Shown piece by piece: positions 44,697 through 54,544 of a stretch of DNA of 64,000 bases (its first letter is position 1; each line of letters opens with the position of its first letter). The stretch is taken from the NCBI GenBank assembly GCA_963734965.1, contig CAVTJK010000004.1, positions 2,170,001 to 2,234,000 on the forward strand. Direction: 5' to 3'. The position numbers and the translations under genes were made by a program. This stretch comes from UBA4742 sp963734965. GTDB taxonomy: Bacteria; Actinomycetota; Acidimicrobiia; Acidimicrobiales; Acidimicrobilacustridaceae. Below the pieces are notes generated by a model. The model made no database searches, was not told the origin of the DNA, and saw only the letters and a list, made by a program, of their open reading frames with translations.

Positions 44697-45116
44697 TCAG
44701 CCTTCGACGCGGAACATGTGGAAGCACTTGAGGCAGCTGAGGCTGACCGTGTGGTGCACCTGGTCGATGAGGTCGACCTGGGTCTCACCGCCACAGCGCG
44801 GGCACTCGTAGTTCGACAGGCGATCGAGGACCATCGGATCGGGGTCGTGGAAGGCACTCGACGCGTCGCCGTTGCGCACGGGGTCATAGGCGATGCCGGT
44901 CGGGCTGACGGCGGTGAGGCGAGCGTCGTGCAGCGCGTGCTCGAGCGGCTGCTCGGGCCTTGCGCTCCCTGGCCGGCGGTCGGCGCTCAGACGGGCATCG
45001 GTGAGATCGATCACGTTGGATGGGTCACCCGTTGTCGCCGCTCGATCCCCGCTCGCCGGCTCGGCGTGCTGGCGGCGCTGCTCTTCGGCTTCTTTGAGGC
45101 GTTGGGTGAGGCTCAT
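44697..45116 (-). CDS. Zinc-ribbon protein of unknown function
   Basis: ATG at 45116 gives 139 aa; an upstream in-frame ATG would add about 20 residues. The N-terminus is a charged helix (SLTQRLKEAEEQRRQHAEP) and the middle is low in structure. The C-terminus is a C4 zinc ribbon: YECPRCGGETQVDLIDQVHHTVSLSCLKCFHMFRVEG in order, that is C-x2-C and C-x2-C. It may be a nucleic-acid or protein-binding adaptor. The gene is divergent from the acyltransferase with two overlapping palindromes between them. Confidence 0.75.
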   Translation of the reverse strand: MSLTQRLKEAEEQRRQHAEPASGDRAATTGDPSNVIDLTDARLSADRRPGSARPEQPLEHALHDARLTAVSPTGIAYDPVRNGDASSAFHDPDPMVLDRLSNYECPRCGGETQVDLIDQVHHTVSLSCLKCFHMFRVEG

Positions 45117-45161
45117 CGAGCGGTCCTGGCTGTTCTGTGACTCCTCGTGGGCGGAGCCTAC

Positions 45162-45199
45162 CCGCGAATAGGCCATATGGCCTACTCGCGGTCCGCGAG
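45162..45199. promoter_or_regulatory. Two overlapping palindromes between divergent genes
   Basis: Positions 45162-45191 form a 30-bp palindrome centred on CCAT/ATGG (14 of 15 pairs match: left arm CCGCGAATAGGCCAT). Its right end is reused in a second perfect inverted repeat, CTCGCGG-T-CCGCGAG (45185-45199). It stands 46 nt from the zinc-ribbon start and 102 nt before the acyltransferase start. Overlapping arms would allow two exclusive binding modes or cruciforms. Confidence 0.7.
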
Positions 45200-45300
45200 G
45201 CCCCGGCTCGGCTGGGAATCCCGTTTCCGGTGGGAGGTAGGCTGCGGTCCGGAGACGTTGGCCCGGCGACATCCCTCTGACCGAAGGCGATCTCGACTGC

Positions 45301-46683
45301 ATGACAGCACCGTCCGGATCCTCCGAGCCCGCGGACTCAGGCGAGGGTCCCACCCCGCAGCCGGTCACCGAACGCGTCGGCGCCAATGCGGCCAGCGGTG
45401 AGGCGACGGTCGTGGCCTCGGAACCGCCCGTTCCCCCCGAGGTGCCCGCAGCTGTGGCGTTGGACCCGCCGCGGCGGCTGGGACGAGTCGAGGGCTTCGA
45501 CGGGCTCCGTGGCCTGATGCTCATCGTGGTCGTGGTGGCCCACATGTCGGTGCTGATCCCAGTCGGTCGGTTGCTGGTGATCCCCGGCGGCACCGTGGCG
45601 CTGGACTCGTTCTTCGTCCTGAGCGGGTTCCTGATCACCGTCATGCTCCTGCGCGAGCAGAAGGGCACCGGGCGGGTCGACGCACCGGCCTTCTACCAAC
45701 GGCGCGCCCTTCGCCTCCTACCGGCGCTGGTGCTGCTCCTGGTGGTGCACGCCATCTACGCCAGTCTCACGAACCTGCCGGGCGGCGTCGAGCGATCGTC
45801 GCTCACCTCGGTGATCTTCTACTACTCGAACTACAAGTTGGCTTCCGGTCCGCAGTCGATCGTCGGTGGCTCCGCCTTCGCCGCGGGATTGGGCCATCTG
45901 TGGTCGCTATCGGTCGAGGAGCAGTTCTACCTGATCTGGCCGATCGTCGTGATCCTCCTGCTCGGGGCCAAACGGCGCCTGAGCACCGTCGTCACGGTTC
46001 TGGTTTCGCTGATCGCCGCCGTCGCGATCTGGCGATTCGTCTCCTATCACGGCGTCAGCAGCTACTACCCGCTCTTCGTCCGGACCGACTACCGGGCCGA
46101 CGCGATGTTGTGGGGCGCGCTCTTGGCCCATCTTTGGATCCGCGATCGTGAGCCCAAACGGGGGCTGCACATAGCGGCGTGGTTCGCGGCCTTGTTCATG
46201 GCCTGGTGCCTTGCGTTCGTCGACGAGCTCGGACCATTTCTCTACAAAGGGGGGTTCTTGCTCATCGATTTCTCCTGCGCGGTCATCATCTTGGCCATCG
46301 TGCAAGGTCGCTGGGCCGGACAGCACATCTTTCGCTGGAAGCCGTTCGTCATCCTCGGGACCGTGTCCTACGGCTTCTACCTCTGGCACGCGCCCGTGTT
46401 CCTGGCAGTCGGTCGATACACGCCGACATGGCCTTGGCCAGCGCGGGTCGCGGTGGCCCTGGCCATCACCGCGGCGTTCACGGCCATCTCCTGGTTCGGT
46501 CTCGAGCGGTGGGCACTCAAGTGGAAGAGGAAGACCACACCGGTGCCGGCTCCGGCCGATGGGGCGTCGGGGGGAGGGCCCGGTGACGCTTCGCCCGTTC
46601 CGGCGCCGGCGGATGTGGTGTCAGAAGATGGGTCCGTTGACCCCACGGGCTCGTCCGGGCAGCAGGACCATCTCAGGGCTTAG
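45301..46683 (+). CDS. Acyltransferase-3 (OafA/YrhL-like) membrane protein
   Basis: ATG 45301; 460 aa. A Pro/Ala/Glu-rich cytosolic N-terminus of ~60 residues precedes RRLGRVEGFDGLRGLMLIVVVVAHM, with the family's catalytic-region Arg and His. Then SFFVLSGFLITVMLL, QRRALRLLPALVLLLV, SLSVEEQFYLIWPIVV and YGFYLWHAPVF, about ten membrane helices in all. A hydrophilic Pro-rich tail closes it without an SGNH domain. These enzymes O-acylate cell-surface sugars. Its 3' end overlaps the convergent paralogue by 11 nt. Confidence 0.9.
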   Translation: MTAPSGSSEPADSGEGPTPQPVTERVGANAASGEATVVASEPPVPPEVPAAVALDPPRRLGRVEGFDGLRGLMLIVVVVAHMSVLIPVGRLLVIPGGTVALDSFFVLSGFLITVMLLREQKGTGRVDAPAFYQRRALRLLPALVLLLVVHAIYASLTNLPGGVERSSLTSVIFYYSNYKLASGPQSIVGGSAFAAGLGHLWSLSVEEQFYLIWPIVVILLLGAKRRLSTVVTVLVSLIAAVAIWRFVSYHGVSSYYPLFVRTDYRADAMLWGALLAHLWIRDREPKRGLHIAAWFAALFMAWCLAFVDELGPFLYKGGFLLIDFSCAVIILAIVQGRWAGQHIFRWKPFVILGTVSYGFYLWHAPVFLAVGRYTPTWPWPARVAVALAITAAFTAISWFGLERWALKWKRKTTPVPAPADGASGGGPGDASPVPAPADVVSEDGSVDPTGSSGQQDHLRA

Positions 46684-49234
46684 TCGAGAGCACCTGCTGG
46701 CCGTACTTGCGTGCGAACCACAGGGCGCCGTCGACCGAGAAGTGCACGCCGTCGGGGCGGATGTTCGACACGTGGTCTTGTGAGGCCACGAACTTCCCGT
46801 TCGGGCAGAGGGCATCGAACAACGGGAAGACCGCCACCTTCGTCGGACGCCGCTTGACCAGCGCGGTCAGGACGTCCTGGTTGAGGGCGATGGCGCGCTT
46901 GGGGTCGAACGTCGAGCGGTCCGGGGCGCCCCCCACGAGCAGCTTGGAGCCGCCGTAGCCCATGCACGGGTTCTGCATCCACACGACGGTGGCCCCTTCG
47001 GCCGACAACGTGTCGACGGCCTGGGTGTACTGGTCGAGCAGGTACTTGTCGAAGGTGGCGTTCCCCGGTCCGAGGTAGCCGTCCCATCCGTCGAAGTGGC
47101 GGTCGGCCAGGTCGGTCAGGGTGCTCGACACCACCACGACCTGGGGCCGGAACTGCTTGATCTGGTTGGTCCAGGCTGCCCTCGCGTTGATGCAGGCCGC
47201 CGAGGACGGGGCGACGGTGCCGCCCAGCTGCTTGGCCACGCCGCCCAGAGCGATGCCGCAACCGTTGGTGGCGGTCGACCAGACGGTGGCCTTGCCCGTC
47301 TGGGTACCCCAGCGCTGGAGGCCCCAGGCCATCGATCGACCGGTCGAGTCGCCCACCACCAGCACCCGGGTGCCGCCGGCGCCCGCCCGCTGGTACAGGG
47401 CCAGTCCGGGCATGAGCGTGTCGGCCATCCGGCGATCGAAGCTCGCCGCCGACTCGTTCGACCGCTTCGTCGGGAGGTCGCCGCTGAAGATGCGCAGATC
47501 CTTGCGTTGCTCGACGAATGCGTTCATGGCCCGAGCGAAGGGCTGGTTGTTCTCGATGTAGCCCTGTTGGAGCGTGCCGGCCGGAGTCGGTCGCCAGAGG
47601 ATGGTGGCGCCCTTGGCCGACAGCCGGTCGAAGCCGTGGGCCAGCGCCGCGCTGACCCACGCGTCCTGGGCCGCGCCCGCCGATGCGCTCAGTCCCGACA
47701 CGCTGGCGATGTCGGCCGGATCCCACGTGGACACGTTGAAGAGGACGACATCGGGGTTCTGCTGCTCGATGAGCTTGGGCCACTGCTCGAGCCAGTTGCG
47801 ACATGACGTCGGCGGGCTGGCCGGGCCCGTGCACGTGAACGGGACGACCGAGGTGACCTCGGCGTGGCCGAACTTCTTGGCGGCGGCGCTCATGTCGGCG
47901 GCCACGGCGGCGCCGCGGTCATCGGTGACCACGAGCACCTTGAGCGGACCGGCGGTCGGAGCGGGCCGGTCCTGGGCGCCGGCCAGCGTGGCGAACGGGT
48001 CGGAGGCCGTGCGCTGGCTCACGATCAACGTGCCGATCATGATCAGCGTGGCGGCGACGGGGATGATGGCTCGCCGCACCGGGAGCGAGAACCGTCGGAG
48101 CTCGCCGCGCCGGATCGGCATCTCGATCAGGTGGTACGAGGCGATGGCCAGCACGAGCGTCACGGCCAAGCGGAGGATGAACAACGGCCACTGGCTGAGT
48201 CCCGTCCGATCTTCGGTCAGCCAGAGGAAGATCGGCCAGTGGAACAGGTACACGCCGTAGATGATGCGACCGAAGCTCGGCAGCGGTTCCCAGCTCAAGA
48301 AGCGCGCGACGGGACCGCGTCCGTTGACGACGCTGGTGATCAGCGTGATCGACACGAAGGTGAAGGCGAACATGCCACCCTGCCAGACGACCGAGCTGGT
48401 CAGCGGCACGTTGATGAACGCCCAGAGGCTGATCGCCATGGTCACGACCCCGGCCACCGGGAGCGCCGTTCGCGTCAGAGGACCGTCGCGGAGCGGTCGG
48501 CGGTGCAACACGATGGCCAGCACCACGCCCATCAGCAGCTCGGCGGCTCGGGTGTCGGTCCCGTAGTAGACGCGGTCGACGTTGCCGCCCACATGGAAGA
48601 TGACGGCCATCTCGATCGTCGACGCCAGCGCGGCGGCGAAGAAGACGCCGGCGATGACCTTCATCGATCGCGTCTTGCGCAGGAGGAAGAACAGCGCGAC
48701 CGGCATCAGCAGGTAGAACTGCTCCTCGACGGCGAGCGACCAGAAGTGCTGCACCGGTGAAGGCGAGGCGAACAGGTCGACATACGACTGGTGGGTGAAG
48801 ATGAACAGCCAGTTGACGACATAGAGGAGACAGGCCAGCACCTGGCTCGGCAGCTTGTGCAGCTGGCTGGGCGTGGCGATCGTGGCGCCGAACACCACGA
48901 CGCCGCCGAGGGTCAGCAGCGCCGCCGGCAGCAGGCGCCGGAAGCGCTGCGTCCAGAACCGGCGCAGGTCGAGACCACCGGTCCGGTCGCGGGTCCGCAG
49001 GAGCAGCGACATGATGAGGAACCCGGACAGCGTGAAGAACTGGGACAGCCCGAGGAACGCGCCCTTGGCCCACGCGAACTCGGCGTGGTACGCGAGGAAG
49101 AAGAACATGGCCAGCCCGCGGAGCCCGTCGAGTGAGCGGCTGTAGCGGCCCAGGGCCGTCGAGCCCGCTGGTTTGGTGGTGGCGGACGCGGAGGACGGCT
49201 GACCCTCGTCCGCGTCGACTGTCACCCGTGCCAC
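46673..49234 (-). CDS. Acyltransferase-3 fused to SGNH domain
   Basis: GTG at 49234 preceded by AGGAGG 5 nt away; 853 aa. Membrane part: RSLDGLRGLAMFFFLAYHAEFAW, FFTLSGFLIMSLLL, QRFRRLLPAALLTLGG, SLAVEEQFYLLMPVAL, IIYGVYLFHWPIFLW. After about residue 415 an extracytoplasmic half carries the SGNH motifs GDSTGRSMAWGL, ATNGCGIALGG and RPDGVHFSVDGALWFARKYG, with an additional region (VLVVTDDRGAAVAADM) resembling a second, possibly inactive SGNH-like fold. The OafA-type architecture hands acyl groups from the membrane part to a surface glycan. Confidence 0.9.
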   Translation of the reverse strand: MARVTVDADEGQPSSASATTKPAGSTALGRYSRSLDGLRGLAMFFFLAYHAEFAWAKGAFLGLSQFFTLSGFLIMSLLLRTRDRTGGLDLRRFWTQRFRRLLPAALLTLGGVVVFGATIATPSQLHKLPSQVLACLLYVVNWLFIFTHQSYVDLFASPSPVQHFWSLAVEEQFYLLMPVALFFLLRKTRSMKVIAGVFFAAALASTIEMAVIFHVGGNVDRVYYGTDTRAAELLMGVVLAIVLHRRPLRDGPLTRTALPVAGVVTMAISLWAFINVPLTSSVVWQGGMFAFTFVSITLITSVVNGRGPVARFLSWEPLPSFGRIIYGVYLFHWPIFLWLTEDRTGLSQWPLFILRLAVTLVLAIASYHLIEMPIRRGELRRFSLPVRRAIIPVAATLIMIGTLIVSQRTASDPFATLAGAQDRPAPTAGPLKVLVVTDDRGAAVAADMSAAAKKFGHAEVTSVVPFTCTGPASPPTSCRNWLEQWPKLIEQQNPDVVLFNVSTWDPADIASVSGLSASAGAAQDAWVSAALAHGFDRLSAKGATILWRPTPAGTLQQGYIENNQPFARAMNAFVEQRKDLRIFSGDLPTKRSNESAASFDRRMADTLMPGLALYQRAGAGGTRVLVVGDSTGRSMAWGLQRWGTQTGKATVWSTATNGCGIALGGVAKQLGGTVAPSSAACINARAAWTNQIKQFRPQVVVVSSTLTDLADRHFDGWDGYLGPGNATFDKYLLDQYTQAVDTLSAEGATVVWMQNPCMGYGGSKLLVGGAPDRSTFDPKRAIALNQDVLTALVKRRPTKVAVFPLFDALCPNGKFVASQDHVSNIRPDGVHFSVDGALWFARKYGQQVLSTKP

Positions 49235-49364
49235 GCGGACCTCCTCAGCTGGTCTGCCCGCCTCTCAGTATCGCGAGGTTTGGCCGGCCAGTTGCCGCGA
49301 GCCGCGTTCGGGCGGCCACCGCGGGATCGCGAGCGGCAAAGCCCCTTTGCTACCGTGCACGGCT

Positions 49365-50484
49365 GTGACCGCACCATCGCCGTCGGGGATCGACGGCGCC
49401 GAGCAGCGTGAGTCGTCGAGCCCCCCGGCCAGTTGGCCGGCCGAGGTCGATCGACTCCGCGGTGAGGGGAAGCTGCTCGAGGCCATCGACCTGCTCATGG
49501 CGGTCAATCGGAGCGCACGCGACACACAGGTCGAGCAACTGCTCGTCGAGCTCCGCCTGGCCGCGTATCCCCTGATCAAGGGGGCGCCGGGGCGATCCGA
49601 GTGGCCGCCGCGGGTGCCTGACCCCTTCCCGGGCGCGACGTCGCCGCCCGAGGTGTCGCGCGACGAGCTGACGGCGCCGCTGCTGGCCGGCGCCATCACC
49701 CACCACGGCTCACTTCTCGTCCGTGGCCTGCTCGACCAGCCCCGGGTCGACCAGCTCGTCGAGGACATCGACCAGGCCATCGCCGCCTACGACGAGCGGG
49801 CAGCCACGGCCGATCCGCTCGAACCGCTGCCGCCGTGGTACGTGCCGATGCACCAGCTGCTCTGGGGCTCGGCCCTGGGTGCCCTTCGAGACTGGACGCG
49901 CACCACGGGCGGGGTCTGCACCGTCGAGTCCCCGCGCGCCCTGTTCGACGTGATCGACGCCTTCGACGAGATCGGGCTGAGCCGGCTGATCACCGAGCAC
50001 CTGGGCGAGCGGCCCGCGCTCGCCATCAACAAGTGGACCCTCCGTCGCGTGCCGACCAGCCTGCTGCGCGCCGACTGGCACCAGGACGGCGCCTTCCTCG
50101 GCGACGGGGTGCGAACGGTGAACGTGTGGCTGGCCCTGTCGACGTGCGGGGGCGACTCGGACGCGCCTGGACTCGACGTGGTGCCGCGCCGGCTCGACTC
50201 GGTGGTCGAGACGGGCACCTACGGCGCCGAGTTCGAGTGGTCGGTCGGCCCGGATCTGATCGGCGTCCTGATGGACGGCGGTCAGGCGGTCCGCCCACTG
50301 TTCCAGCCCGGCGATGCCCTGCTCTTCGACGAGCTGATGCTGCACCGCGGCGGGGTCACGCTCTCGGTCGACGAGGCCATGGCCAGCCCTGATCGTCACC
50401 TGACCCGCGAGCGCTACGCCATCGAGTCGTGGTTCTTCGCGCCGTCGACCTATCCCGTCCGACCGCTCGCCCATGGTCTACTAG
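49365..50484 (+). CDS. Phytanoyl-CoA dioxygenase-like 2OG oxygenase, 3' end disrupted
   Basis: GTG 49365 (TAPSPSGIDGAEQ). A ~110-residue helical N-terminus precedes the oxygenase: GSLLVRGLLDQPRVDQLVEDID, INKWTLRRVP, ADWHQDGAFLGDGVRTVNVWLAL (His-x-Asp), FQPGDALLFDELMLHRGGV (distal His) and RYAIESWFFAPSTYP near the end. The frame then runs on without a stop into sequence antisense to the SDR gene (to 50942). A one-base slip between about 50465 and 50478 would give the plausible ending MVY-TAG at 50484. It probably hydroxylates a small molecule; a role with the upstream surface-sugar acyltransferases is possible. Confidence 0.78.
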
Positions 50485-50525
50485 CGCCGGGTCATCCCAA
50501 CCTGGTACCAGCGGCGCGGGATCGG

Positions 50526-51313
50526 TCAGCCGGCGGTGGTGCCGCCGTCGATCGACAGGATGGCGCCGTTGACGTAGTAGGCCTCGTCGGAGCAGACGTA
50601 GGCGATCATGGCGGCGACCGATTCGGGCTCCTGCATCTCGCGGGTCAGGAACGAGCGGGAGACGAGCGACATGCTGGCCCCCTCGGGCGGGACGAAGTCG
50701 TTCAGGAGGTTGGTGTTGACGCCGCCCGGGCACACGGCGTTGAAGCGCACGCCCTGGCGGCCGAGCTCGATGGCCATGGCCCGGGTCAGCCCGACCAGCG
50801 CGTGCTTCGACGCGCAGTAGGCGGCGACGTAGGCCTGGCCGATGAGCCCGGCGGTCGAGGCCAGGTTCAGGATGTTGCCCTTGCGCTCGAGCAGGTGGGG
50901 CAGCGCGGCCTGGCTGAGGTGGAACGGGCCCGGCCGCGTTGACCTGGAACATGCGCATGAACCGCTCGGGGGTCTCGTCGGCGAAGTGGCGCATGCCCGC
51001 CGATGCCGGCGATGTTGGCCAGCACGTCGAGGCCGCCGAAGGCGTCGACCACGTCGGCCACGAGGGCGGCGCAGGCGGCCGGGTCGGTGACGTCGACCGC
51101 GCTCGACCGCGCGGTCGCCCCCGCGGCCGGTGATCGTCGGCCGCGGTCTCGGCCACTCCCTCGGCGTTGATGTCGGCGCACCAGACCGATGCTCCCTCGG
51201 CGGCCAGCCGTACGAGCGGTGGCCCGGCCGATGCCCGAGGCCGCGCCGGTGACGAGGGCCACCTTGCCGTCGAAGCGATGAGGCACGCCGGCCTCGGGGG
51301 ACGGGTCGGACAT
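50526..51313 (-). CDS. Short-chain dehydrogenase (3-oxoacyl-reductase type), frame-disrupted
   Basis: ATG at 51313. HRFDGKVALVTGAASGIGRATA gives the NAD(P) motif. The frame changes near 51215, 51130, 51000 and 50935. Later blocks are AALVADVVDAFGGLDVLANIAGIGG (NNAG region), NILNLASTAGLIGQAYVAAYCASKHALVG (Ser-Tyr-x3-Lys), NAVCPGGVNTNLL and the typical end GAILSIDGGTTAG. Joined length ~260 aa. Divergent from the TetR gene, which may regulate it. Confidence 0.83.
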
Positions 51314-51528
51314 GGTGGCTCCTGCTGGTCGACGACGGAGGTGAGCGGGCCGGGGACCGGGCCTCGATCCACGTGGGCCGCCTCCCCATTTCTGAAACAG
51401 GTTCTAGTCGGTGGCCGGCGGCACCCGGCGACGCCAGCGGCACGTCGAGCCGCCGGACGGGTCGCGCCGTCAGACCGAGCGACAGAAACAATCAGGGTTG
51501 ACTGTTTGTTTGTGGCGAGGCGACATCG

Positions 51529-52338
51529 ATGGTATCGAGCCCGCATGCCCGCGACCCCCCGCCGGGCCGCCGACCGATCGCCGGCGCCGCCCGCGACCGC
51601 GTCGCGCGGCGCCGGGACCGCGGCGAGCCATCCGATCACGCCCGCCGCACCCAGGCCGAGCGCAGCGCCGAGACCCGGACCAAGCTGCTCGACGCCACCG
51701 CCGCCAGCCTGGCCGAGGTCGGCTACGCCCGGACCTCGACCACCGACATCTGCCGCCGGGCCGGCGTGTCCCGCGGCGCCATGCTCCACCACTTCCCGTC
51801 CAAGGCGGTGCTCGTGGCGGCGGCCTGCGAGCACGTCTTCCAGCGTCGGGTCGACGAGTTCCGCGCCGCCATGGCCGCCGTGCCCGACGTCGACGATCGC
51901 CTCGACGCGGCCATCGACGTGCTCTGGACGCTGTTCCAGGGCGACACCGTTCGCCGCCTGGTTCGAGCTGATCGTGGCCGGGCGCACCGATCCCGATCTG
52001 CAGCCCCACGTGGCCCTGGTCGCCGGTCGGCTCGACCGAGACCGTCCAGGCGACGTGGAACGAGCTGTTCGTCCTGCCGCGCCGACACCGATCGCCGGCG
52101 TCGTGGCCGTCAGTTCGCCGCCGTGCCCCATCTTCATGTTCGCCGTGCTCGACGGCCTGGCCCTGGCTCGCATGACCGGCATGCCCACCGCGGCACGCCG
52201 ACGCCGAGCACGTCCTGGCCCTCGTCAAGGTCGAGGCCGCCACCGCTCGGGCCCCTGCTGCCGCTCCGACCGATCGCTTCCCGATCCGACCCCCACCGCC
52301 CGACCGCACCGATCGCCTCGACCGGAGGACCGCCATGA
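51529..52338 (+). CDS. TetR-family regulator, frame-disrupted
   Basis: The start is uncertain; ATG 51529 is the first in frame. RTQAERSAETRTKLLDATAASLAEVGYARTSTTDICRRAGVSRGAMLHHFPSKAVLVAAAC is the TetR helix-turn-helix, present in order. After DTVRRL the frame changes near 51957 to AWFELIVAGRTDPDLQPHVALVAGRLDRD. Further changes lead to FMFAVLDGLALARMTG and AEHVLALVKVEAA. The last frame stops at TGA 52336-52338, overlapping the next ATG (ATGA). The ligand domain is not identifiable. Confidence 0.75.
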   Translation: MVSSPHARDPPPGRRPIAGAARDRVARRRDRGEPSDHARRTQAERSAETRTKLLDATAASLAEVGYARTSTTDICRRAGVSRGAMLHHFPSKAVLVAAACEHVFQRRVDEFRAAMAAVPDVDDRLDAAIDVLWTLFQGDTVRRLVRADRGRAHRSRSAAPRGPGRRSARPRPSRRRGTSCSSCRADTDRRRRGRQFAAVPHLHVRRARRPGPGSHDRHAHRGTPTPSTSWPSSRSRPPPLGPLLPLRPIASRSDPHRPTAPIASTGGPP

Positions 52339-53338
52339 CCATCACCGATCCGAGCCTCGACCTCGACGGAGCTCACCGACCGTCCGTCGACGGCCGGCCC
52401 GGCAGGCCGACGCCACCTTCGACCGACTGGTCGGCCCGCCTCAGCCGCCAGTCGGTCGACAAGCACTACGACGCCTACGCCGACATCGCCTGGGACGATC
52501 CGGCCTACGCCATCGATCCCGACGACCCGCGCTGGGAGCTCGACCGACCGACGACGGCGCTCGGCGCCACGCCGTGGTACCGCAGCCCAGCCCGCCGCCG
52601 TCCGCTCCCGCATCGGCCTGTACCGCGTCGCCAGCGCCATGAAGATCGGCCTGCAGTTCGAGAACATCCTCAAGCGCGGGCTGCTCGAGCACGCCTTCGC
52701 GCTCGACAACCGCGACCCCACCTTCCGCTACGCCTACCACGAGGTCATCGAGGAGGCGCACCACGGGATGATGTTCCAGGAGTTCGTGAACCGCACGCCG
52801 TTCGACCTGCCCGGCCTGCCGTGGATCGATGCGGCGTCGGCTCGGATCGCATCGTCAAGCTCGGGCCGTCGGTTCCCTCAGCTCTTCTTCATGTTCGTGC
52901 TCGGCGGCGAGGATCCGATCGACCACGTGCAACGCGAGGCGCTGCGCCACGACCGACGACCTCCATCCGCTGACTCGAGATCGATCATGCGCCACCACGT
53001 GACCGAGGAGGCGCGCCACCTGTCCTTCGCCCGCCACTACCTCAAGCGCGAGGTGCCGCAGCTGAGCTGGATGCGCCGCCAGGTGCTGTCCGTGGCGACG
53101 CCGCTCATCCTCGGCACGATGGCCCAGATGATGATGCAGGCGCCCGGCGATCTCATCTCGCACCTTCGCCATCCCCGCCGAGGTCGTGCGCGAGGCCTAC
53201 CGCGACAACCCGAACCACGCTCGGCGACACGGTCGTGTCGCTGCGCAAGGTCCGCCGCCTCGGCGCGCGAGCTCGGCATCATCAACGCCGCTGTCGAAGC
53301 GCTGTGGCAGGCCCTCGGCATCTGGGACGACGACGTGA
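52335..53338 (+). CDS. AurF-type diiron oxygenase, frame-disrupted
   Basis: ATG overlaps the TetR stop. RLSRQSVDKHYDAYADIAWDDP opens it. After frame changes near 52590 and 52840, ferritin-like iron ligands appear: FRYAYHEVIEEAHHGMMFQEF (Glu-x2-His) and MRHHVTEEARHLSFARHYL (Glu-x2-His). A membrane-like stretch (VATPLILGTMAQMMM) and ELGIINAAVEALWQALGIWD near the end follow. AurF-like enzymes oxidise amino or alkyl groups with a diiron centre. The 3' end is uncertain; a TGA at 53336-53338 in a neighbouring frame is the likely stop. Confidence 0.75.
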
Positions 53339-53368
53339 GGCCGGAGCGCCGGTCGCGCCGCTGGCCGA

Positions 53369-54343
53369 TCAGCCGGACGGCGAAGCGTCGTAGCGCGACC
53401 GATGCAGCGGCGCGGTGCTCGGAGCCGAGGCTCGGGCCCGCGGTGGCGGCGCGACGGCGGTGATCGCTCCCGATGTAGACGGACTGGTCGATGGCGATGC
53501 CGGCCGGTCGGAACTGGTGGGGCCACGTGGCCTGGATGCCGAAGCCGAGCTGCGACGACGTGGCGTGGGCCGGTGCAGCAGGTGCTGGAAGCTCGGGCGA
53601 GTAGTAGGTGACGTTGAAGTCGCCGAAGGCGACGCCGGGCGTGGGGCTGGCCCGCAACCAGTCGGCGATGCGCGACGAGCTCGGCTCGTTGCGCACGGTC
53701 TGGCGGTCGCCGGTGCCCGGCGACAGCGTGTGGGCGCCCAGCGAGGTGAGCGACTCGGTGCGCCCAGGTGGGCGGTGATCGTCGACGGCAGCGGCCGGGC
53801 AGGCCCGGCGACGTCGGCGCGGCCGGCGGTGCACGTCGCGGCGGGTCGGTCAGCACGATCACCTCGGGCGAGATCGGGTCGAAGTGGATGCCGGCCGGTG
53901 GCTGCTGACGCCGGCGCACGGCCGGGTAGATCATCCGGTACGGCCTGTGCCCTCCGCGCAGGTCGGCGGCGGTGCGGGCCCGGTCGTGTGCAGAAGCACC
54001 ACGATGTCGGCGGGCTCGGTCCGAGCCACTGGTCCATGGCGGGCAGGTCGCCGGTGCGGCTCTGCAGGTTCAGGTGGGCGATGGTGAGCGTCGGCGAGCC
54101 CGGGCGGCGGCGCGCCTGGTGGCCGGTGAACACGGGGGCGACCAGGCCGACGTTCAAGCCGAGGGCCAGCACGGCGACGATCAGCGTGCGCCAGCAGCGC
54201 AGCGCGGCCAGCGCCACGACGGCGATCGTCAGCACCAGGGCGTACTGGGGCCGGTAGCTGGTGAGGATGTCGAACACCCACCACGACCGAGCGGCGAAGG
54301 CGACGACCGTGAGGCACCGACCGTGACCGACGGTGACCGACAT
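53369..54343 (-). CDS. Endonuclease/exonuclease/phosphatase-family membrane protein, frame-disrupted
   Basis: ATG at 54343 (the hydrophobic ARHPLVIAAVIVTM just upstream suggests an earlier true start). Two membrane helices (YALVLTIAVVALAAL, TLIVAVLALGLNVGLVAPV) precede the EEP domain: LTIAHLNLQSR, a scrambled middle, then in another frame LTSLGAHTLSP, VAFGDFNVTYYSPEL (GDxN active site), IDQSVYI and LGSEHRA with the final His. Several indels split it. Family members cleave phosphodiesters; a periplasmic domain anchored in the membrane is inferred. Confidence 0.7.
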   Translation of the reverse strand: MSVTVGHGRCLTVVAFAARSWWVFDILTSYRPQYALVLTIAVVALAALRCWRTLIVAVLALGLNVGLVAPVFTGHQARRRPGSPTLTIAHLNLQSRTGDLPAMDQWLGPSPPTSWCFCTRPGPHRRRPARRAQAVPDDLPGRAPASAATGRHPLRPDLARGDRADRPAATCTAGRADVAGPARPLPSTITAHLGAPSRSPRWAPTRCRRAPATARPCATSRARRASPTGCGPAPRPASPSATSTSPTTRPSFQHLLHRPTPRRRSSASASRPRGPTSSDRPASPSTSPSTSGAITAVAPPPRARASAPSTAPLHRSRYDASPSG

Positions 54344-54544
54344 GGTGACGATGACGGCCGCGATGACCAGCGGGTGGCGAGCGGCCAGGCGGGCCAGCCG
54401 AGGCGGGGCCGACCCGCTGGCGCGGGCCGCCGGCGTGACGTCCCGAGGCGGCGTCGGACGCGGGTGGGGCGGGCGGCCGGTCGACGCGTCACGGGCGGCC
54501 AGCGTAGGGGGCGGCGCTCGGCCCGAGGTTCCGCCCGCGTCGAG

